Below, in pieces: positions 43,498 to 54,817 of a stretch of DNA of 64,000 nt (its first letter is position 1; each line of letters begins with the position of its first letter). This DNA comes from Oceaniovalibus guishaninsula JLT2003 (GTDB taxonomy: Bacteria; Pseudomonadota; Alphaproteobacteria; Rhodobacterales; Rhodobacteraceae). The position numbers and the translations under genes were made by a program. Below the pieces are notes generated by a model. That model was not told the DNA's origin. It made no database searches and saw nothing but the letters and a program-made list of their open reading frames with translations. The DNA is taken from NCBI RefSeq assembly GCF_000299575.1, contig NZ_AMGO01000006.1, positions 62,001 to 126,000 of the forward strand, given 5' to 3'.

Positions 43498-44102
43498 CCT
43501 CCCCTTCATCTTTCCCGAAATACCCATCCGACGCCGCCGCCGATTGCCCCGTCACAAGGCTGGAAACCGACCGGCTGATCCTGCGCGCCATCTCGCCCGC
43601 CGATCGGGACGGCTATGTCGCCTTCTTCACCTCGGACCGCTCGCGATTCGCCGGCGGTCCTCTGGAACGCACCGACGCCTGGCGCTGGTTTGCGGCCGAG
43701 ATCGGGCATTGGCGGATCCACGGATGGGGCATGTTCGCCGTGGCCGAAAAGACCGCGCCGGACGTGACGCTGGGCATCGTCGGTCCGTGGTTCCCCGATG
43801 GCTGGCCCGAGCGCGAGGTGGGCTGGCTGCTCTGGCCGCAGGGCGAGGGGCGCGGCATCGCGGCCGAAGCGGCGCGCGCCTGCCTCGATCACGTGTTTCG
43901 CGACCTGCACTGGCCGACCGCCGTCAGCTACATCGCGCCGGACAATCACCGCTCGATCGCGCTGGCCGAACGGCTGGGCGCGGTGCGCGACCCGTCAGCG
44001 CGGCCCCATACGCCTGGCGATCTGGTCTATCGCCACGCGCCGCCGCGAAACGTACGTTTCGGCCCGCGAACTGTACAAGTTGTACAGAAGGACACGCCAT
44101 GA
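43494..44102 (+). CDS. GNAT-family N-acetyltransferase, copy 2
   Basis: A 202-residue homologue of the preceding protein: VTRLETDRLILRAISPADRDG, GWLLWPQGEGRGIAAEAARA (acetyl-CoA site) and YIAPDNHRSIALAERLGA. The first 17 residues (SPSSFPKYPSD) are encoded by a copy of the CTTCATCTTTC intergenic motif (43501-43524). That suggests either a start further downstream or recent capture of non-coding DNA into the gene. The stop overlaps the chorismate mutase ATG (ATGA). Confidence 0.9.
   Translation: MTSPSSFPKYPSDAAADCPVTRLETDRLILRAISPADRDGYVAFFTSDRSRFAGGPLERTDAWRWFAAEIGHWRIHGWGMFAVAEKTAPDVTLGIVGPWFPDGWPEREVGWLLWPQGEGRGIAAEAARACLDHVFRDLHWPTAVSYIAPDNHRSIALAERLGAVRDPSARPHTPGDLVYRHAPPRNVRFGPRTVQVVQKDTP
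43501..43524 (+). repeat. CTTCATCTTTC motif, copy 2, inside a coding region
   Basis: CCCCTTCATCTTTCCCGAAA then TACC, differing from the copy at 11731-11754 at three positions. Here it lies at the extreme 5' end of the second GNAT gene and is read as SPSSFPKYP. Confidence 0.55.
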
Positions 44103-44398
44103 CCGACGCCGCCCGCGCCGCCGACCTGCTGAAAGAGCATCGCGCCAGCATCGACCGGCTGGACGCGATCCTTGTCTATACGCTGGGCGAGCGGTTCAAG
44201 CACACCCAATCCGTCGGCCGCCTCAAGGCCGAACACGACCTTCCGCCCAGCGATCCCGCCCGCGAGGCGCAGCAGATCGCCAGGCTCCAAGCCCTTGCGA
44301 AAGAGGCGGATCTCGACCCCGATTTCGCCCGCAAGTTCCTGGCCTTCGTCATCGCGGAGGTCATCCAGCACCACAAGAAAATATCAGGAGATCAATAA
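44099..44398 (+). CDS. chorismate mutase (AroQ class)
   Basis: A 99-residue all-helical protein. [42 protein letters not shown] in sequential pieces contains the Arg and Lys residues of the AroQ active site, and the family's D-x-x-R and later H-K pattern (IQHHKKI) follow. It converts chorismate to prephenate for Phe and Tyr synthesis. It ends one base before rpsP starts; the SD site AGGAG for rpsP lies inside its last codons. Confidence 0.9.
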   Translation: MTDAARAADLLKEHRASIDRLDAILVYTLGERFKHTQSVGRLKAEHDLPPSDPAREAQQIARLQALAKEADLDPDFARKFLAFVIAEVIQHHKKISGDQ

Positions 44399-44399
44399 G

Positions 44400-44756
44400 A
44401 TGGCTATGAAGATCCGGCTCGCCCGCGGTGGCTCCAAGAAGCGTCCGCATTATTCCATCGTCGCCGCCGACAGCCGCATGGCCCGCGACGGACGCTTCAT
44501 CGAGAAGCTCGGCATCTATAACCCGCTGCTTGCCAAGGACAGCGAAGACCGCGTGAGGATGGACATGGACCGCGTTCAGCACTGGCTGGAGCAGGGCGCC
44601 CAACCGACCGACCGCGTCGCCCGCTTCCTCGAAGCCGCCGGCATCCGCCCGAAGAAGGATCGCGCCAATCTGAAGAAGGGCGAACCCGGCAAGAAGGCCA
44701 CCCAACGCGCCGCCGACCGCGCCGCCAAGGCCGCCGCGCCTGCTGAAGCCGAGTAA
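44400..44756 (+). CDS. rpsP: 30S ribosomal protein S16
   Basis: A 118-residue S16. [41 protein letters not shown] and the central [19 protein letters not shown] are diagnostic. S16 helps assemble the 5' domain of 16S rRNA. The C-terminal extension is Lys/Ala-rich, as often in alphaproteobacteria. ATG 44400 with AGGAG nine bases upstream is the start. rimM follows after 18 bases. Confidence 0.97.
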   Translation: MAMKIRLARGGSKKRPHYSIVAADSRMARDGRFIEKLGIYNPLLAKDSEDRVRMDMDRVQHWLEQGAQPTDRVARFLEAAGIRPKKDRANLKKGEPGKKATQRAADRAAKAAAPAEAE

Positions 44757-44774
44757 GATCAAGGGGTTGCGCGG

Positions 44775-45296
44775 ATGACTTCCGCGATCTGCGTCGGCGT
44801 CATCGGCGGCGCCTTCGGCGTGCGGGGCGAGGTGCGGCTGAAAAGCTATTGCGCCGACCCCGCCGCCATCGCCGATTACGGCCCCCTACGGACCGAGGAC
44901 GGCGCCACCTTCGCCGTCACGCTGCAACGTCCCATCAAGGACGGCTATGCCGCGCGCCTGTCGGGCATCGCGACGCCGGAAGCGGCCGAAGCCCTTCGCG
45001 GCAAACGACTTTTCGCCCCGCGCGACCGCCTGCCCGCTTTGCCGGACGAGGAATACTATCACGCCGACCTGATCGGCCTCGGCGTCGTCGGACCCGGTGG
45101 CGCAATGCTGGGCCGTGTCCTTGCGGTCGTCAACCACGGCGCGGACGACCTGCTGGAAATCGCGCCCGAAGGCGGCGGCGAGACGGTCCTGCTGCCCTTC
45201 ACCCGAAAGGCTGTGCCGACCGTCGATCTGGCTGCCGGCCGCATCGTCGCCGATCCCCCGGATGGAATATTTCCCGGTTCGGGCGACGACGGCTGA
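44775..45296 (+). CDS. rimM: ribosome maturation factor RimM
   Basis: A 173-residue assembly factor for the 30S head. [46 protein letters not shown] in two parts and [22 protein letters not shown] cover the RimM N-domain and the PRC-barrel. Located between rpsP and trmD as in most bacteria. The C-terminus ends in Gly/Asp-rich residues. The start has GGGTTG-type context with no better alternative. Confidence 0.93.
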   Translation: MTSAICVGVIGGAFGVRGEVRLKSYCADPAAIADYGPLRTEDGATFAVTLQRPIKDGYAARLSGIATPEAAEALRGKRLFAPRDRLPALPDEEYYHADLIGLGVVGPGGAMLGRVLAVVNHGADDLLEIAPEGGGETVLLPFTRKAVPTVDLAAGRIVADPPDGIFPGSGDDG

Positions 45297-45379
45297 GGTC
45301 TTGGAACATTGCCCTGCCCTTCCCGTTTGCCTTGCGAACCCGGCGCATCGCGTGCCGCGACCCGATGGAAGGACCACCC

Positions 45380-45541
45380 ATGATCAAGCTTATCCTCATC
45401 CTTTTGGCCGTTGCGGCCATCGCCGCCCTGCTGGGCTTCGGCAGCATTTCCGGCGCGGCCCTGACCGGCGCCAAGGTTTTGATCGCCATTGCGCTGATCG
45501 TGTTCCTGCTGGTGGTGCTGGGCGTCATCGCCATCGTCTGA
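45380..45541 (+). CDS. DUF1328-family small membrane protein
   Basis: A 53-residue protein, too short for usual open-frame thresholds. MIKLILILLAVAAIAALLGF then GSISGAALTGAKVLIAIALI gives two transmembrane helices and resembles DUF1328 (YtjA-type) proteins with a LGFGxIxGxA turn. It lies between rimM and trmD in the same direction. AAGGACC precedes the ATG. Function unknown; these small proteins are often induced by envelope stress. Confidence 0.75.
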   Translation: MIKLILILLAVAAIAALLGFGSISGAALTGAKVLIAIALIVFLLVVLGVIAIV

Positions 45542-45560
45542 CGATGCTTCCCGAGGGCCG

Positions 45561-46310
45561 ATGCCGATGACGGATCGCCCTTGGGAAGCCCGCATCGTCA
45601 CCCTGCTGCCCGAGGCGTTTCCGGGCGTTCTGGGCCTGTCCCTTACGGGGCGGGCCCTTTCCGCCGGGCTCTGGCGGCTTTCCACCATCGACCTGCGGGC
45701 ATTCGGCGAAGGCCGCCACCGCAATGTCGACGACACCCCGGCGGGCGGCGGCGCGGGGATGGTCCTGCGGCCCGATGTGGTCGACCGGGCGCTGGCGCAG
45801 GCCGCCGAGGGAACGGACCGCGCCCAATGGCCGGTCGTCTATCTGTCCCCGCGCGGCGCGCCCTTCGACCAGCGGACCGCCCGCCGCCTTGCCGCCTGCC
45901 GGGGCGTGACGCTTCTTTGCGGCCGGTTCGAGGGCGTCGATCAGCGCGTTCTGGACGCCTGGCAGGTCGAGGAGATCAGCCTCGGCGATTTCGTCCTGAC
46001 GGGGGGCGAGATCGCCGCGCAGGCCTTGATCGATGCGACCGTCCGGCTTATACCCCGCGTGCTCGGGAACGAGGCCAGCACCGTGGACGAATCCTTTTCG
46101 GATCACCTGCTGGAACATCCCCAGTATACGAGACCCGCCACCTGGTCCGGCCGCGACATTCCCGACATTCTTCTGTCGGGTCATCACGGGCGCATCGCGG
46201 ACTGGCGGCGGGACATGGCCGAAAGGCTGACAAGGGAACGGCGACCTGATCTCTGGCGGGCATGGCGCGGATCGCGCGGACTGGACCCGGACGAAGACCG
46301 AGAGCTCTGA
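45561..46310 (+). CDS. trmD: tRNA (guanine-N1)-methyltransferase TrmD
   Basis: A 249-residue knotted SPOUT methyltransferase that modifies G37 of tRNAs ending codon reading CNN, preventing +1 frameshifts. VVYLSPRGAPFDQRTARRLA, LLCGRFEGVDQRVLD and EEISLGDFVLTGGEIAAQAL are diagnostic for SAM knot and G37 recognition. The start could be ATG 45561 or 45567; GAGGG upstream favours neither strongly. It precedes rplS by 48 bases as in the conserved rpsP-rimM-trmD-rplS block. Confidence 0.97.
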   Translation: MPMTDRPWEARIVTLLPEAFPGVLGLSLTGRALSAGLWRLSTIDLRAFGEGRHRNVDDTPAGGGAGMVLRPDVVDRALAQAAEGTDRAQWPVVYLSPRGAPFDQRTARRLAACRGVTLLCGRFEGVDQRVLDAWQVEEISLGDFVLTGGEIAAQALIDATVRLIPRVLGNEASTVDESFSDHLLEHPQYTRPATWSGRDIPDILLSGHHGRIADWRRDMAERLTRERRPDLWRAWRGSRGLDPDEDREL

Positions 46311-46358
46311 GGCGCGACATCTTCGCGGATCAACCGCGAGCGAACATAGGAGCGTCAG

Positions 46359-46748
46359 ATGAACCTGATCGCACAACTCGAAGCCGAGCAGATCGCCGCG
46401 CTCGGCAAGACCATCCCCGATTTCAAGCCGGGCGACACCATTCGCGTCGGCTACAAGGTGACGGAAGGCACGCGCACCCGCGTGCAAGCCTATGAGGGTG
46501 TCTGCATCAGCCGCAAGCACGGCGCGGGCATCGCCGGATCGTTCACCGTGCGCAAGATTTCGTTCGGCGAGGGGGTGGAACGTGTGTTCCCCCTGCATTC
46601 GACCAATATCGACAGCATCGAGGTCGTGCGCCGCGGCAAGGTCCGCCGGGCCAAGCTGTATTACCTGCGCGCGCGTCGCGGCAAATCGGCTCGCATCGCC
46701 GAAGTCACCAACTACAAGCCGCGTTCCGACGCCGGCGCCAAGGCCTGA
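46359..46748 (+). CDS. rplS: 50S ribosomal protein L19
   Basis: A 129-residue L19. [39 protein letters not shown] in two parts, [20 protein letters not shown] and [22 protein letters not shown] are all family motifs. It sits at the interface of the subunits. AGGAGCG precedes the ATG. rpmE starts 12 bases after the stop. Confidence 0.97.
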   Translation: MNLIAQLEAEQIAALGKTIPDFKPGDTIRVGYKVTEGTRTRVQAYEGVCISRKHGAGIAGSFTVRKISFGEGVERVFPLHSTNIDSIEVVRRGKVRRAKLYYLRARRGKSARIAEVTNYKPRSDAGAKA

Positions 46749-46759
46749 GGAGCGGTCCG

Positions 46760-46981
46760 ATGAAAGCAGACATCCATCCCGACTATCACCTGATCGAGGT
46801 CAAGATGACCAATGGCGACGTGGTGCAGATGAAATCCACCTGGGGCAAGGAAGGCGACCAGATGGCGCTGGACATCGACCCCAGCGTGCACCCCGCCTGG
46901 ACCGGCGGCAGCACCCGTCTGATGGATACCGGCGGTCGCGTGTCGAAGTTCAAGAAGAAGTACGAGGGCCTCGGCTTCTGA
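46760..46981 (+). CDS. rpmE: 50S ribosomal protein L31
   Basis: A 73-residue L31. [39 protein letters not shown], and the C-terminal [11 protein letters not shown] are conserved. The CxxC zinc motif of type A L31 is missing ([12 protein letters not shown]), so this is a zinc-free (C-minus) type, with alphaproteobacterial composition. It ends the ribosomal cluster ahead of a strong terminator. Confidence 0.95.
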   Translation: MKADIHPDYHLIEVKMTNGDVVQMKSTWGKEGDQMALDIDPSVHPAWTGGSTRLMDTGGRVSKFKKKYEGLGF

Positions 46982-47005
46982 TCCCGGCGCTTTCGCGCGA
47001 CGCGG

Positions 47006-47029
47006 CGCCGCCCTTCGGGGCGGCGTTTT
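47006..47029 (+). terminator. intrinsic terminator after rpmE
   Basis: CGCCGCCC-TTCG-GGGCGGCG followed by TTTT: an eight-bp GC stem with a UUCG tetraloop and T-run. It closes the ffh-to-rpmE transcript and separates it from mipZ. Confidence 0.88.
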
Positions 47030-47154
47030 CGTTTCAGGGCGGCAAAAGGTTAATACCGCTGTATCAACCTGTTGCGGGGGCCGGATGCGGCACACCCCCC
47101 TTGCCCCCGGCGTCGCGGCATGGTCCTTCCCGGCCAGCAATGCAGGAAGACGGA

Positions 47155-47943
47155 ATGGCGCACATCATCGTCGTCGGCAACGAAAAGGGCGGATCGGGCA
47201 AGTCCACCACGTCGATGCATCTGGCGACGGCGCTGGTCCGCATGGGGCACAGCGTGGGCTGCCTCGACCTCGATCTGCGGCAGCAAAGCTTCGGGCGTTA
47301 CGTCGAAAACCGATTGGCCTGGCTGGCAAAAGCGGGCCTGGACCTGCCCAGCCCGGAGTTCCGGCAACTGCCCGACATCGGCGGCGACCACACGGCCGAC
47401 CGGCGCCTCGGCACCGCGGTCGAGGGGTTGCAGGACCGCAATTTCATCCTGATCGACTGCCCCGGTTCGCATACGCGGCTGAGTCAGGTGGCCCATGCGA
47501 TGGCCGATACGCTGATCACGCCGCTGAACGACAGCTTCGTGGATTTCGACCTGCTGGCCCGGATCGACAGCGACTCGGCGAAGATCCTGGGGCCATCGGT
47601 CTATTCCGAAATGGTCTGGACGGCCCGTCAGGCGCGCGCGCAGGCGGGGCTGAAGCCGATCGACTGGATCGTCGTGCGCAACCGTCTCGGGACGCAGCAG
47701 ATGATCAACAAGAAGAAGATGGGTGCGGCGCTGGAACGGCTGGCCAAGCGCATCGGCTTTCGCGTCGCGCCCGGCTTTTCCGAGAGGGTGATCTTCCGCG
47801 AACTCTTTCCGCGCGGGCTGACGCTGCTCGATCTGAAGGATACCGGCGTCGGCGGGCTGAACATGTCCAACATCGCCGCCCGGCAGGAAGTGCGCGATCT
47901 GGTGAAGGCGCTGAACCTGCCGGGGGTCGAGGTGACGTTCTGA
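47155..47943 (+). CDS. mipZ: MipZ-type division-plane positioning ATPase
   Basis: A 262-residue ParA-like ATPase. Walker A is VVGNEKGGSGKSTTSMHLA with the deviant lysine; CLDLDLRQQSFGRY and ILIDCPGSHTRLSQV follow. Near the C-terminus RELFPRGLTLLDL and VGGLNMSNIAARQEVRDL are specific to MipZ proteins. In Caulobacter MipZ forms polar gradients with ParB and inhibits FtsZ away from midcell. Located just after the ribosomal terminator; converges with atpC with only three bases between stops. Confidence 0.93.
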   Translation: MAHIIVVGNEKGGSGKSTTSMHLATALVRMGHSVGCLDLDLRQQSFGRYVENRLAWLAKAGLDLPSPEFRQLPDIGGDHTADRRLGTAVEGLQDRNFILIDCPGSHTRLSQVAHAMADTLITPLNDSFVDFDLLARIDSDSAKILGPSVYSEMVWTARQARAQAGLKPIDWIVVRNRLGTQQMINKKKMGAALERLAKRIGFRVAPGFSERVIFRELFPRGLTLLDLKDTGVGGLNMSNIAARQEVRDLVKALNLPGVEVTF

Positions 47944-47946
47944 CCG

Positions 47947-48384
47947 TCAGAGGTTGGGCTGCTTGCTGGACAATCCGATATGGGTGCCGACGGCGACCAT
48001 GTCGGCCAGCAGCTTGGCGGCGTCGTCCACCGGGCCGGGTTCGTTCCTGAACGTCTCGCGCGCCTTTTCATGGGCGCGCGACGCGTCCTCGACCATGCGG
48101 TCGTAATGTTCCTGCGTCACGTCCTCGCGCGGCATGCCCTGCTCGGCCAAGACCGAAACGCCATGCTCGCCGATCTCGGCGAAGCCGCCGGTCACGACAT
48201 ATTCGCGCACCCCTTCGGGGCCTTCGACCCGCAGGATGCCGGGACGCAGCGTGGTGATGGTGGGCGCGTGATCGGCCATCGCCGTCATGTCGCCCTCGGC
48301 GCCCGGAATCTGCACCGAGGTCGCCTGATACGACGCGACGTTGCGCTCGGGGCTGACGAGGTTGAACTGCATCGTCTCGGCCAT
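47947..48384 (-). CDS. atpC: ATP synthase F1 subunit epsilon
   Basis: A 145-residue central-stalk subunit. [46 protein letters not shown] in two parts and [21 protein letters not shown] match the beta-sandwich domain, followed by the C-terminal helical region typical of an inhibitory epsilon. It couples rotation of gamma to the c-ring. It is the last gene of the F1 operon (atpHAGDC). Confidence 0.94.
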   Translation of the reverse strand: MAETMQFNLVSPERNVASYQATSVQIPGAEGDMTAMADHAPTITTLRPGILRVEGPEGVREYVVTGGFAEIGEHGVSVLAEQGMPREDVTQEHYDRMVEDASRAHEKARETFRNEPGPVDDAAKLLADMVAVGTHIGLSSKQPNL

Positions 48385-48430
48385 GATCTCTCTCCGGTAA
48401 GCGGGCCGCGCCGGGCGCGGCCCCGTTGGA

Positions 48431-50750
<2,320 letters not shown>

Positions 50751-50762
50751 TGGCCCGCCCCC

Positions 50763-52297
<1,535 letters not shown>

Positions 52298-52298
<1 letters not shown>

Positions 52299-52858
52299 TA
52301 TCCGACCTCTTTCATGGTGTTCTGGAGTGCATTCAGCTTCGCCCGGATCGAGGTGTCGATCATCCTGGAGCCGAGCTTGACGACAAGACCGCCGATCAGG
52401 CTGTCATCGACGCGCATCTTGATGGTCACGTCCCGGCCGACCGACGCCTTCAGCGTCTCGGACAGGCGGGCCTTCTGGTCGTCGCTCAGCGCCTTGGCGG
52501 CCGTCACCTCGGCCGTCACCTCGCCGTTCTCGTCGGCGATGCGCGCGCGCAGCTCGTCCAGCAATTGCGGCAGCACGAACAGACGCCGCTTGGACGCCAT
52601 CAGCCGCAGCGTGTTGGCCAACACGGGGTTCAGGCCCATCCGTTCCGCGATGGCGCCGATGGCCGCCTGCTGTTCGTCGCGAGGATAGATCGGCGAATGG
52701 ATCAGCGACCGGAAATCCTCGCTTTCGTCCAGCGCATCCGAAAGCGCGCCCACATCGCTGCGGATCTGCCCAAGGGCGTCCTCGTCGCGGGCCAGTTCGA
52801 ATATGGCCGTGGCATAGCGGGTTGCGATGCCGGTTGAGATCGAAGCCGGTTCGGACAC
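52298..52858 (-). CDS. atpH: ATP synthase F1 subunit delta (GTG start)
   Basis: A 186-residue stator subunit (OSCP-like). The start is taken as GTG at 52858 ([20 protein letters not shown] follows) with AAAGG upstream; no ATG fits and an ATG at 52936 lies in unconserved sequence. The N-terminal six-helix domain and the C-terminal segment [38 protein letters not shown] are typical. It links b/b' to the top of the alpha-beta crown and is first in the F1 operon. Confidence 0.92.
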
Positions 52859-52915
52859 GTCCACCCTTTCGATATGTTGTCGGCCCCGAACCTTCCATGG
52901 GAAGGAACAAGGCGG

Positions 52916-52944
52916 TTTCTGGCGCCGTTGAGGCATGTCGTCAA
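52916..52944 (-). promoter_or_regulatory. possible promoter of the F1 ATP synthase operon
   Basis: On the reverse strand TTGACG (52944-52939) is followed after 17 bases by CAGAAA (52921-52916). The -35 is good, the -10 weak. It is 58 bases upstream of the GTG start of atpH and in the only intergenic space of the operon's upstream side, next to the small palindrome CTGCTCTAGCAG (52953-52964). Confidence 0.3.
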
Positions 52945-53041
52945 AATCGCGCCTGCTCTAGCAGAGCGGTTGTTCCCCCGCAACCGCCTATGGCGCGGGC
53001 CGCGCGTTCCTTTCGCCGCCGCGGCATCGGCGCGCAGGGCA

Positions 53042-53809
53042 TCAGTCGGGACGCGCCAGGCGGCCCGTCGCGGGTTCGGCCCCCGGCTGCGCCATGCCGT
53101 CGAGCACGCGCAAGGGGCGGCGCACGGCGTCGCGCAATCCGCCCGCCCGCGCCGGGACCTGCTTGGTCGCCTCGACGATCAGCACGCCGCCGGCATAGCG
53201 TCCCGACAGGCGGCTGCCCGTGCGTTCCAGCAGCCCCCCCGCCCGCATCCAGAAGGGACGTTCGGACGGCGGTTGAAACAGGGCGGCGGCATGGCCCGCC
53301 GGAACGAAATCGCCCTCGCGCAGAAGCGCGCCGATCTGGCCCAGCGAATAGGGCCGCCCCGACCCGAACGGCGTGCGATCGTTGCGCGCCCAAAGACCCG
53401 CGCGGTTCGGCACGATGAACAGCGCCCGCCCCCCCGGCCCCAGCACGCGATAGCATTCGGCCAGCAGCGCCTGCGGATTGTCCGACGTTTCCAGCCCGTG
53501 CAGCACCACCAGCTTGTCGGCCATGCCGGTTTGCAGCGGCCAGCCCGTTTCCTCGCACAGGACCGAAAGGTTGGGCTGGCCCGCCGGCCACGGCATCACG
53601 CCCTGCGGGCCGGGCATCAGCCCCACCACGCGCCGCGCATCGGTCAGAAACGGGCGCAACAGCGGCTGCGCGAACCCGAAGCCGACGACGTTCTGTCCCT
53701 TCGCCTCGGGCCAGAAGGCGACGACACGGTCCCGGACGGCCTTTTGCGCCGCGCGGCCCAGACGGGTGCGGTAATAGAAGTTCCGCAGGTCGAGAACGTC
53801 GAGATGCAT
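53042..53809 (-). CDS. class I SAM-dependent methyltransferase
   Basis: A 255-residue protein. [20 protein letters not shown] then [15 protein letters not shown] forms a glycine-containing SAM-binding strand (divergent), and [36 protein letters not shown] matches motifs II-III of a Methyltransf_11-type fold in pieces. The C-terminal Arg-rich region is unconserved. Substrate unknown. It diverges from gloB with 63 bases between starts, a pairing often seen in alphaproteobacteria. Confidence 0.82.
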   Translation of the reverse strand: MHLDVLDLRNFYYRTRLGRAAQKAVRDRVVAFWPEAKGQNVVGFGFAQPLLRPFLTDARRVVGLMPGPQGVMPWPAGQPNLSVLCEETGWPLQTGMADKLVVLHGLETSDNPQALLAECYRVLGPGGRALFIVPNRAGLWARNDRTPFGSGRPYSLGQIGALLREGDFVPAGHAAALFQPPSERPFWMRAGGLLERTGSRLSGRYAGGVLIVEATKQVPARAGGLRDAVRRPLRVLDGMAQPGAEPATGRLARPD

Positions 53810-53872
53810 TGAAGCGGGCGGCCCCGGCAATAGGTGTCGCAGCGACCATAGCCATCCGAAGGGACGATAACC

Positions 53873-54643
53873 ATGCCGTTGCAGATCGTCACCGTGCCCT
53901 GCCGCACCGACAATTACGCCTTCCTGCTGCATGACGACGATACCGGCGCCACGGCGCTGGTCGATGCGCCCGAAGCCGCGCCGCTTGTCGAGGCTCTGAG
54001 GCAGCGCGGCTGGCCGCTGGACGAGGTGTGGATCACCCATCACCACGGCGACCATGTCGAAGGGTTGCCGGGACTGCGCGACGCCTTTCCCGGCCTGCGC
54101 GTCACCGGTGCCGCGTCCGATGCGAAACGCCTGCCGCCGCTGGATCGGCAGGTGGAACCGGGCGGATCGTTCCCGTTCGCCGGGCATGACGTGCGGGTGA
54201 TCGACGTGTCGGGGCACACGATCGGCCATCTCGCCTATCACCTCCCCGACGCGCGGGCCGCCTTCACCGCCGACAGCCTGATGGCGCTGGGTTGCGGGCG
54301 GTTGTTCGAGGGCGACGCCGCGACGATGTGGAACAGCCTGCGCCGCCTGGCGGCACTTCCCGACGACACGGTGATCTACAGCGGTCATGAATACACCGCG
54401 GCCAATGCCCGGTTCGCCCTGACGATCGAGCCCGGCAACGACGCCCTGCGCGACCGGGCCGCCCGCGTCGAGGCCGCCCGCGCGCGGGGCGAACCGACGG
54501 TGCCCTCGACGCTGGCCGAGGAAAAGGCGACGAATCCCTTCCTGCGCGCCCACTTGCTCGAAATGAAACGGTCCCTAGATATGCAGCGATCCGACGACGT
54601 CGCCGTCTTCGCCGAAATCCGTGCCCGCAAGGATCGGTTCTGA
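53873..54643 (+). CDS. gloB: hydroxyacylglutathione hydrolase (glyoxalase II)
   Basis: A 256-residue metallo-beta-lactamase-fold enzyme that hydrolyses S-D-lactoylglutathione to lactate and glutathione, completing methylglyoxal detoxification. [16 protein letters not shown] holds the binuclear metal ligands, [30 protein letters not shown] and [15 protein letters not shown] follow in order. CNPFL-like substrate residues ([15 protein letters not shown]) lie near the C-terminus. Cytoplasmic; unrelated to the neighbouring clpA. Confidence 0.95.
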   Translation: MPLQIVTVPCRTDNYAFLLHDDDTGATALVDAPEAAPLVEALRQRGWPLDEVWITHHHGDHVEGLPGLRDAFPGLRVTGAASDAKRLPPLDRQVEPGGSFPFAGHDVRVIDVSGHTIGHLAYHLPDARAAFTADSLMALGCGRLFEGDAATMWNSLRRLAALPDDTVIYSGHEYTAANARFALTIEPGNDALRDRAARVEAARARGEPTVPSTLAEEKATNPFLRAHLLEMKRSLDMQRSDDVAVFAEIRARKDRF

Positions 54644-54720
54644 CCCGCCCCGTACCGCTGGCGTCCTGGTGCCCCTGGCCCACGATGACCGCGGTGTGAC
54701 CTTCCGGCGCGAAGAATTGA

Positions 54721-54749
54721 CTTGAAGCATGGCCATAAACAACCATCCT
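54721..54749 (+). promoter_or_regulatory. possible heat-shock (sigma-32-like) promoter of clpA
   Basis: CTTGAAG (54721-54727) and CCATCCT (54743-54749), with 18 bases between CTTG and CCAT. This resembles the alphaproteobacterial RpoH pattern CTTGAA...CCTAT in part. It lies about 70 bases before the GTG start of clpA, which would fit a stress-regulated protease; the -10 match is incomplete. Confidence 0.35.
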
Positions 54750-54817
54750 TTAACCCCAAGAGGTCAAGGTGGGGCGACCCGAGGCGTCCGACCCAACGAG
54801 AGAGAGGAGCACTGCAC

